From positions 1 to 64,000 of the forward strand of contig JAGFNK010000247.1 of NCBI GenBank assembly GCA_025769875.1: a stretch of 64,000 nt of DNA. Direction: 5' to 3'. The notes under the pieces were generated by a model. The model had not been told where the DNA came from, ran no database searches, and worked only from the letters and a program-made list of their open reading frames with translations. A program made the position numbers and the translations under genes. Source of the DNA: Russula earlei (taxonomy: Eukaryota > Basidiomycota > Agaricomycetes > Russulales > Russulaceae). Below, piece after piece: positions 57,105 to 64,000 of this stretch (position 1 is the first letter of the stretch; the number at the start of each line of letters is the position of its first letter).

Positions 57105-59761
57105 GTACAGGACTATCGAAAGTTGAACGAGTGGACCGTATGAAATCGATATCCACTACCCTTAATCCCACAGCTCATCAACAAGGTCCATGGGAAAGGG
57201 AAGTTCACCAAGTTTGACATATGGTGGGGATACAACAACATCCAAATCAAGGAAGGAGACCAATGGAAAGCAGCCTTCCTTACAAATGAAGGACTGTTTG
57301 AACCCACCATAATGTTCTTTGGACTAACCAACTTGCCAGCCACCTTCCAAACTATGATGAACGCCATATTTGAGGAAGAGTTACGAGAAGATTGGTTAAC
57401 CATTTACATGGACGACATATTAATCGCAACAAAACAGGACAATCCAAACCATGAAAACTATGTTCACAAAATCTTGATAAACTAAAGAAACACAACCTCT
57501 ACCTCAAACCAGAGAAGTGTCAGTTTGAACAAACCACCGTGGAATTCTTGGGAGTTGTGTTAAAAGGAAACATGATTCAAATGGATCCCAAAAAGGTGGC
57601 CAGCATACAGAACTGGCCAAACCCCAAAACGCCCACAGACATCAGAGCCTTTCTAGGATTCACCGGTTTTTATTGATACTTCATACCAGGATACTCCAAC
57701 ATCACAAGACCATTACTAGATCTAACCAAAAAGGCAACAGTTCGGAACTGGACTCAAAATCATCAAAAGGCATTCGATGAACTAAAACGTCTAACCACTG
57801 AAAAACCAGTATTAACCCAACCAGACTACGATAAACCATTACTTCTTAGAAACAGATGCCTCAGCATATGGTGTAGGAGCCATACTCTCACAAGAGGGAG
57901 AAATCAACCCCACTAAACCTACCAAACCACGACAACACCCAATTGCCTATTACTCCTCCACTTTCACACCCACAGAACAAAATTATGACATATACAAGAG
58001 AGAATTACTTGCAGTACACAAAGCGCTATTACATTGTAGACCACATCTAGCAGGGACCAGTCACCTGATAACCCTGCTAACAGACCATGCCAACCTCACT
58101 TACTGGAAGAACCCAAGAAAAATAAATAGAAGAGTGGCCAGATGGTTTACTGACTTACAAGACTATTGGCTAAAAATACAACATGTCCCTGGGAAGAAAC
58201 ACTCAGCAGCAGATCTTCTATCCAGACCACCAGATGCCAATAAAGGCGACAGAGACAATGAAGACGTTACGGTCCTTCCATCAGAACTATTCATCTGCAC
58301 TATCCTCATTGGTTCCACCAAAGGACGTGTCCAACAAGCTCAAAAATGCCATCAAAACCTGTGTCAAGAATGGTCTAGAACATTTGGCATGACAAGGACT
58401 AAGGAAGGAGTCTGGGAAATGCAAGGCACACTCATTGTACCCCCTGAATTATACCTCAAAAGACGAATATTACAAGAATTTCATGACCATCCCACAGCAG
58501 GCCATCCTGGAAGAGATGAAACATTCCACAAAGTAATTCGATTGTACTGGTGGCCATCAATGAATGTGTGGATCAGAGACTATGTAACGGGATGCAACAT
58601 GTGTCAACAAAACAAGATACTCACACACTGAACTAAAACCCCTATGTACCGAATCCCATCACATCAACAAAACCTTCCGTTCCAACAAGTAGCTATGGAC
58701 TTGATAACTCAGTTACCCAAAAGCAAAGGGTTCGATGCTATCCTCACCATAGTAGACCGTAGGGCGACAAGAGCAGCCATATTCTTACCCTGCCAAATGA
58801 CCATAACAGGACCACAAATCGCCCAGCTGTACCTTGAACATGTGTACCCCTGGTTCAGACTTCCCACCAAAATCATATCAGATCAGGACCCTCTATTTAC
58901 ATCACACTTTGGCAAGGTCCTTAGTACGAGGTTGGGAATCCAACAGAACCTGTCAATGGTGTTCCACCCCCAAACGGATGGAGTTTCCAAAAGGAACAAT
59001 CAATGGATTGAACAATATCTCTGACTAGTCACCCACGACCAAACCAACTGGAGCCAATGGCTACCATTAGCTACAGCAGTTCATAACTCGCAGATCAATG
59101 CCACCATCAATATGACACCATCAGAAGCACTCTTGGGGTATATCCCCATAAATTCACCATCCTTAACCGTCCCCACAAACAACGAATTCATGGAAAAGTG
59201 CATAAGGATATTAGAAACCAGAAGAACTCAAGCCATAACCGCTATTAACCAGACAGCGCGAAACCGACCCACTCCCGAAGCAATGTTCAAGGAAGGACAG
59301 AAGGTTTGGCTAGAAGCCAAGAATCTATCACTCCCCTATCTGTCTAACAAACTGGCACCAAAAAGACATGGACCGTTCACCATTTCACAAGAAGTCTCCC
59401 CAGTGGCGTTCAAACTGAAATTACCACCAACATGGAACATACATGATGTGTTCCACGCCTTGCTGTTAACACCATACACAGAAACCTCCACATGGGGACC
59501 TAACTCCCCAACCCCTTATCCTCATATAGTGACGGAACAAGAAGGAGAAGAGATAGAAACTATTTTGAACCATCAACGTTGGGGAAAACAATGGCGACTT
59601 CAATATTTGGTTAAATGGAGGAACCACCCACACTTCAATGCAATGTGGCTACCAGGAAAAGACATTCGCCTTCGTCCCTTCCTGATAAAGTACCACCAAT
59701 CACAACGACCCAGTCTACCTATAAAAATCCACCAGAACTTGATACAATCTCCCATCCCATC

Positions 59762-61183
59762 ATGTCCACCTTGCCCATTGATACTACCCTTGCCATCTTT
59801 GACGGACCGTTCTCACCAACCTCTGTCTCCAACTTATTGGAGAGCCACCCAGACATATCATCCGAAACCTTGTGCACTATCATCATTGGACTCCTCTCCA
59901 CCCTCAAGAAACGTGACCTTGACCAACAATCACGTCTTCTTGAACTGGAAGAACAAGCCCATGAGGCAGAACTCATGGATGAACGAGTCAAGTCACTGGA
60001 GATGTCACCGACTGGGGGCAGTGTTGCTGACAAATCGGTTCACGCATGAGATGAGCGCAATGAGTTGAGCGAGACACTAAGTCTTCGCGAGTTCCGGGGT
60101 TCTCGGAGACGATATTGCCAAGGCAAATATGTTCCGTGGAGAGGGGAGATTACAAATAAGTCTTCGCGTTGGGAAGACTTATGAGTGAGAAGGATCTCAG
60201 ACAAGTTGCTTGAGGTCTTGCAAGCCTACAAGTTCCGAAGCGAGAAAACCAGTGAGATTTCACAGGAGAACAAGCTTAGGGCTTGTCCTTGTCGAATAGT
60301 GGTCTTATATACATGTAAAATACTATATCAAATAGTATTCATGAGGTGGAAGCGAGGTGATTGAACTAGAACACGCAGGAAATGTCTGGTACATGCGAGG
60401 CTTATGGAAGAGTCATGAAACATGCAGGAAACTTGAGACATGTCCGGGTAGGCTTATCTGGTTGCCGGTCCAGTCCGATTCACCAGTTCTTGTGACAGGA
60501 GAAACAGTTGGACGCCACTCAGGACCTTCTCATGGCCAAGGAGCAACACCTCATCAAAGCCCCTGAGGGCTTTGTCACTAACCTTGGGCAAGCACCTGAC
60601 TTTTGGCTTCCTGCTGGGAATGGAAAGTACACCCTCGCACGCTTTGTACGCTGCTCCAATGCTTCCCCCACCAAAGTCATTGGGATCCCCGGAGCGATTA
60701 CTAATGAGACCGAGTCCACTATGGAGGTTTACACCTCCCCAGTCAATGATCGTGACGTCACCCTCGAGACCCTTCCCCTATGGCTTGTCCATCAGCTGTG
60801 AGCATCTTCGGTCACCTTTGATTACCTCTACAAGGCAGCCCAGAAAGAGCTTGACTGGGGAGTTGCTGCAGACGTATACCACTATCATCAACTCAATGTC
60901 CAATTTATGGACTCCCAAGCCAAGATCGAAGCTCTTGACTGCAACATGCGTATCACTCAAGAAGCCCAAATTAAATGTCGGTATTGTCTTAAGGCCGCCC
61001 AGCTCTCCATTCGTCTCGCCCACCTCCAACGCTTTGACAATGACGACCCCTATACAAAAGTTTCCATCCCAAATCCAATACCCAATGGATGGCGTCGTCC
61101 TGGCCAAGGACATCCAGTCTTGGAGGAGAGTGATGATACCGCGTGCCCATCAGGGCATAAAGGAAAGAACCGCATATGGTAAA
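59762..61183 (+). pseudogene. Extra ORF downstream of the Gypsy chromodomain, interrupted
   Basis: A third reading frame overlaps the end of Pol, starting at the Met at 59762 and, after an LTR-like insert (60022-60506) and one TGA at 60799, ending at 61183, about 50 bp inside the 3' LTR. The first part is a charged coiled-coil-like helix (STLKKRDLDQQSRLLELEEQ). The rest is folded-looking (APDFWLPAGNGKYTLARFVR, MEVYTSPVNDRDVTLETLPL, KAAQKELDWGVAADVYHY, CRYCLKAAQLSIRLAHLQRF). I do not recognise the family and saw no membrane segment or signal peptide, so it is not an obvious envelope gene. The 5' LTR encodes a version of its last residues. It may be an accessory protein of this Gypsy lineage. 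Confidence 0.6.
60022..60506 (-). mobile_element. LTR-like insert within the extra Gypsy ORF
   Basis: Read on the minus strand it begins TGTTTCTCC and ends CAGCAACA, with a TATATAAG box and an R-like segment AAGCCCTAAGCTTGTTCTCC resembling the one in the LTR units at 906, 2602 and 4977. It splits the extra ORF and shifts its frame. No clean target duplication was recognised, so the exact ends may be off by a few bases. Confidence 0.6.
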
Positions 61184-61423
61184 TTTTTAAACTTTCCAGT
61201 CACACATAGTAGCCACTTGTCTTTTCCTCCTGCACGTCGATCCTTCTCCCGAGTTCCCCTCAATTCTCGCAGGTCCCAGCTCTTGAATGTACCATTAAGT
61301 TCTCGGTATTCCAGCAGGTATATAAATCATACGAAGGGCTCACTAAGAGTCCAAGTTGAATCTCCTGTCTAGCTACCAGACAATTGATTCCTTTCTTCTC
61401 ATTAACTGCCTGACTACCAGTTA
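61134..61423 (+). repeat. 3' LTR of the Gypsy chromovirus
   Basis: Partner of 48672-48961. A purine-rich tract lies directly upstream. The TATA box is at about 61318. The last bases are uncertain (ACCA at 61419 or GTTA at 61423). Confidence 0.8.
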
Positions 61424-61475
61424 CTGTCATTTTCATGTGACCTTGCACTTGCCATTTTTGGATGTCATTTCAAGT

Positions 61476-62080
61476 GCAAAATCAAAACTGCTATATCTCA
61501 ACAGCTTCTCAACAGATTGCCTTGAAACTTTGACAGTAGAACCTTATATACTGTATCTAGGTGCAGCTAAAATATGGGAGCATAATATTCAGTTCTTGAA
61601 ATGTCGATTTTCAGGTGCTGACATGGGTGCAAAACTTTGAACTGCCATATCTCAACTGTTTCTCAATTGATTGACTTGAAACTTCAACAATGGAATCTCA
61701 TGTACTGTATCTAGGTGCAGCCCAGGAGCTGGGGTCTAATTCTTAGTTCTTGAAGTTTTGATTTTTGTGTGTGATCTGAGTGCGAAATTTCGAACTGCCA
61801 TATCTCAACTGTTTCTCAATAGATTGCCTTGAAACTTGGACAGTAGAACCTTATATACTGTGTCTAGGTGCAGTTAAAATATGGGAGCCTAGTGTTCAGT
61901 TCCTGAAGTTTCGATTTTTGGGTGCCAATCTGCATGCGAAATTTCGAACTACCATATCTCAACTATTTCTCAATGGATTGGCTTGAACCTTGGACAGTAT
62001 CATCTCATGTACTGTATCTAGATACAGCCAAATAATGGGTTTCACTTGTTAAATTTTCACGTTTTGGGGTGCTGACCAAC
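61476..62080 (+). repeat. Tandem array, about four units of 153-154 bp
   Basis: Units begin near 61476, 61629, 61782 and 61936. Each contains the words ATATCTCAAC, TTGAAAC(T/C)T and ACTGT(A/G)TCTAGGTGCAG in the same order. Units 1 and 3 are most alike. The last unit is the most diverged and trails off near 62080. The period is close to a nucleosome repeat and not a multiple of 3 throughout, so short frames within units are probably incidental. It looks like a minisatellite or the subterminal repeats of an element. Confidence 0.85.
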
Positions 62081-62085
62081 CCCGA

Positions 62086-62505
62086 GCACGATAGGATATC
62101 TCTACACATGACTATTTACAGCTGTAGCGCGCAACCACAGCAAGGAAAATACAGTGAGAGAGATGGAAAACATCACTGGTGGGATGATAGCAGGTCTCTG
62201 GACTGTAGCGTGCCAGGTCGGGCACACGGAGTCCGTGGGGCTTGATCCGAGGGCAGGTAGGAGCGGAAGGGAGCAGGGGAGAGCAAGGTCATGCCCCGGA
62301 ATGCAACGCACACGTGTGCATGTGAGAGGGTGTGTGTGTGTTCTTGAGGGAATGGTTCACACAGGCAGATGAGACATTTTAACGCAGAGGCAAAAGCTCC
62401 CTCCTATTCGAGACTGTAGCTACTAGCCTTAAATACTGTAGAAGAAAGGTGGGGAGAGAACTAGGTAATCAAAAACATGGATGAGAAGACAATGGCATAA
62501 GAATC
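62086..62505. other. Non-coding spacer
   Basis: No gene seen. It contains a GTGTGTGTG microsatellite near 62330-62342. Confidence 0.4.
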
Positions 62506-63663
62506 CTACTGCTCCAACTGCGAGTCCGTGAGCATGGGGCAGTGCGGCGAGGATGACAGGGCAAGGCGCTGTGGGCAGCGAGCCCTCGGATTGAGTGGCG
62601 ATGACGTCTGTGCGCGCATCATCCGAGTCTGTACGTATGCACATGGCAGGGGTGAGGACGATGCTTGAGAGACGATGATGAAAGGGGCGAGAGTGGGATT
62701 GAAAGGGAGTCGATGATGGGCGAGAGCGATATGACAAAAGGGTGGGGAGCATGAAGCAGACAAAGATACTAGTGGTGCAGGGGATGGATGTAGATGAGGG
62801 AGCACGAGGCGTGGGTGAAGTTGGAGGCAATCAAGCTGAGGTGTCGTCGCTGTTCCTGGGCATAGAGTGGGCAATGCAAGGGAATGACATTGAGAGGAGT
62901 GTGCGAGAGGTAAGTGAAAAGAGGGAAAGGAATGACGATAGTTGGAGGGATGATAGGAGGGGAAGGGAGATGAGAGACAAAGGGAAAGGAAGACATGTGG
63001 GCAAGGGACGTGAGGGAGGTGGGGGCAAGTGCAAGTCATGTGAGTTTCCCAGTCAGCAGGCTCAGACACCTTACAGGACTGCTTAGAGGAGGTTTTGCAT
63101 ACCGTCAGGGAATTTGAGGATGCTGGGGTGCCATGGCATCTGATGGACCCTCCGTTTTTTGGATGGTCGACGTCTTGACCTGGGGTCTGGAGAAGGCGAC
63201 CTCGTGCAACTTTGCGGTTCACTTGCTTTGCCACTCCTACAACGGTGGCATAAGAATGAAATAAGCTGAAAGGGTGTTTGCATTGACTTGCCTTGGCAGC
63301 CCGTTGAATGGCAACATCAGCCAACCCATGCAGTACCTCCCAGGGTGCCACGAGGCCAGAAGCTGGGAGCCCACCACCATTGTCGTCCTTGTCTGACGAG
63401 TCCGTGCTCATTGTAGTTGATATTGGGAAGGGCCTCTTTAGAAGGGCACACTTGGGTTCATGGAGCCGGACAAGGACTGGCCTTGCTTGACTCAGGGTGA
63501 CACTGGGGCATGAAGGAATTGAGCGGGGGCGAGAGGGGGGGTTCTGTATCCAAGTTTTCAGTGGACACTTTGCCTTGAGGTCGAGGTTGGGAGGTGGCAT
63601 GATGACGTGCTCTCGCGTCTGGCGCCAGGACCACCAGCGGCAACAAGCATGGAGCTGCGGCAA
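62506..63663 (-). CDS. Uncertain hypothetical protein
   Basis: A long open frame of 385 codons on the minus strand, probably not all coding. The most protein-like stretch starts at the Met near 63411: an acidic N-terminus (STDSSDKDDNGGG) then VAPWEVLHGLADVAIQRAAKA. A nearby frame (63083-63240) encodes an Arg/Ser-rich region (CTRSPSPDPRSRRRPSKKRR) that would follow it if an intron of about 50 bp (donor near 63290, acceptor GTTGTAG) were removed; I could not make the phases agree. After 63090 the frame is low-complexity Ser/Pro/His and likely spurious. It may be a small nuclear basic protein, possibly transposon-associated. Confidence 0.3.
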   Translation of the reverse strand: MPQLHACCRWWSWRQTREHVIMPPPNLDLKAKCPLKTWIQNPPSRPRSIPSCPSVTLSQARPVLVRLHEPKCALLKRPFPISTTMSTDSSDKDDNGGGLPASGLVAPWEVLHGLADVAIQRAAKASQCKHPFSLFHSYATVVGVAKQVNRKVARGRLLQTPGQDVDHPKNGGSIRCHGTPASSNSLTVCKTSSKQSCKVSEPADWETHMTCTCPHLPHVPCPHVFLSLCLSSPFPSYHPSNYRHSFPSFHLPLAHSSQCHSLALPTLCPGTATTPQLDCLQLHPRLVLPHLHPSPAPLVSLSASCSPPFCHIALAHHRLPFNPTLAPFIIVSQASSSPLPCAYVQTRMMRAQTSSPLNPRARCPQRLALSSSPHCPMLTDSQLEQ

Positions 63664-64000
63664 CTGCTTGTGGGATCAACAGGAGAATGATTTATAACTC
63701 GAGTCAGCGTGGTTCGTGGCTGTCAGGGAGGGATGGTGAGGATGCATGCGTATGATTTGGTGTATGTTTGCCACGTTCCTTGGCTTGAAATCTCTGCAGA
63801 GGCTCAGGTGAGGTGACACACTCATTTGGGTGCCTATGGGTGATATTGGAAGGCTCCACGACCTTGTGAGAGTGCGAGTGGAAGAGGTGCAAGCAGAAGA
63901 TGGTGGTGAGGGGGATGATCATAGTATGGAGGAAGGCCCATGACTGGGGATGAACAAGTTACCTGTGAGATTCATTAACTCAGTAGTGATCGCTAGCGCA
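63664..64000. other. Window end without a supported gene
   Basis: Only a short minus-strand frame (63704-63922) without recognisable features. Whatever lies here may continue beyond the window. Confidence 0.4.

Larger units (their letters stand above)
55800..59750 (+). pseudogene. Gypsy Pol with C-terminal chromodomain (degenerate)
   Basis: Protease (TLLDSGATENF then, after a one-base shift, KYAQWLHLPIKKLDQPR and MILGYPWF), reverse transcriptase (YTTPFFFIKKKDGKLQPV, then past the solo LTR DYRKLNEWT, FTKFDIWWGYNNI, TIYMDDILIAT), a tether and RNase H region (FIPGYSNITRPL, YYSSTFTPTEQNYDIYKREL), integrase (HDHPTAGHPGRDETF, CNMCQQNK, QVAMDLITQLP, ISDQDPLF, FHPQTDGVSKRNNQWIEQYL) and a chromodomain (EEIETILNHQRWGKQWRLQY, LVKWRNHPHFNAMWLPGKDI, about 59545-59670). 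The chromodomain places it in the chromoviruses, which direct integration to particular chromatin. Stops at 56238, 56295, 56331, 57674, 58629 and 59022 are CGA-to-TGA type. A frameshift near 57470 is also present. Confidence 0.9.
48672..61423 (+). mobile_element. Degenerate Ty3/Gypsy chromovirus with nested insertions
   Basis: An LTR retrotransposon on the plus strand: 5' LTR, Gag (about 53920-55660), protease, reverse transcriptase, RNase H, integrase, chromodomain, an extra ORF, a purine-rich tract GGAGGAGAG at 61122-61130, and the 3' LTR. It is interrupted by a Copia element (48966-53765), a 550-bp solo LTR (56555-57104) and an LTR-like insert (60022-60506). Many in-frame stops and a few frameshifts make it non-autonomous. 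No target duplication around the outer LTRs was recognised. About 6% LTR divergence makes it clearly older than the Copia insert. Confidence 0.85.

Noticed and set aside
60053..60506. Extra ORF continuing straight through as one protein
   Set aside because: The segment has LTR features (TATA box, TGTT...AACA ends on the minus strand) and the frame differs before and after it.

Overview
The window looks like nuclear DNA of a mushroom-forming basidiomycete (Agaricomycetes). The genes have many very short introns (about 50-70 bp, mostly GTRNGT...YAG). There is a tandem group of DUF6535 membrane-protein genes, a family expanded in Agaricomycetes. Copia and chromodomain-Gypsy retrotransposons are also present. 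All functional calls come from reading translated sequence and recognising family motifs; no database search was run.

Layout. 1-5.7 kb is a graveyard of LTR fragments: a large inverted duplication carrying a solo LTR, plus further LTR-like pieces. 5.7-17.7 kb holds three tandem, same-strand DUF6535 genes (6.1-7.6, 9.1-11.6 and 14.7-16.8 kb); a 120-bp repeat lies downstream of the first gene and between the second and third. 17.8-48 kb is the euchromatic gene block. In order it contains a TDA10/GLYK-type glycerate kinase (+), an NFKBIL1-like J-domain-like protein (+), a CSC1/DUF221 stress-gated channel with 14 exons (+), a probable mitochondrial protein of unknown function (-), a family-X DNA polymerase (+), glutaryl-CoA dehydrogenase (-), a bZIP factor with a hydrophobic segment after the zipper (+), NMN adenylyltransferase (-), two related small secreted proteins with Lys-Arg processing sites (+,+), and an acidic Ser/Asp-rich membrane protein (+). 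A 214-bp MITE lies between the two secreted-protein genes.

48.6-61.4 kb is a nest of retroelements. An old Gypsy chromovirus was hit at the end of its 5' LTR by a young, almost intact Copia element (target duplication AACTC, LTRs differing at 4 of 260 positions). A 550-bp solo LTR also sits inside its reverse transcriptase (target duplication GTACA). Most Gypsy stop codons that I could place are CGA-to-TGA changes. The Gypsy carries an extra ORF after the chromodomain that runs into the 3' LTR. 61.5-62.1 kb is a four-unit tandem repeat with a period of about 153 bp. The rest has only one weak gene candidate.

The genes are mostly unrelated housekeeping functions and do not form an obvious metabolic cluster. 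I reconstructed exon structures by hand from frame continuity and splice consensus. I did not find a clearly new multi-gene system. The points most worth checking are the DUF6535 array with one copy lacking the middle of its C-terminal domain, two GC-AG introns in one gene, two 10-bp microexons, an irregular splice junction in the polymerase active-site loop, the membrane-anchored-looking bZIP factor, and the extra Gypsy ORF.
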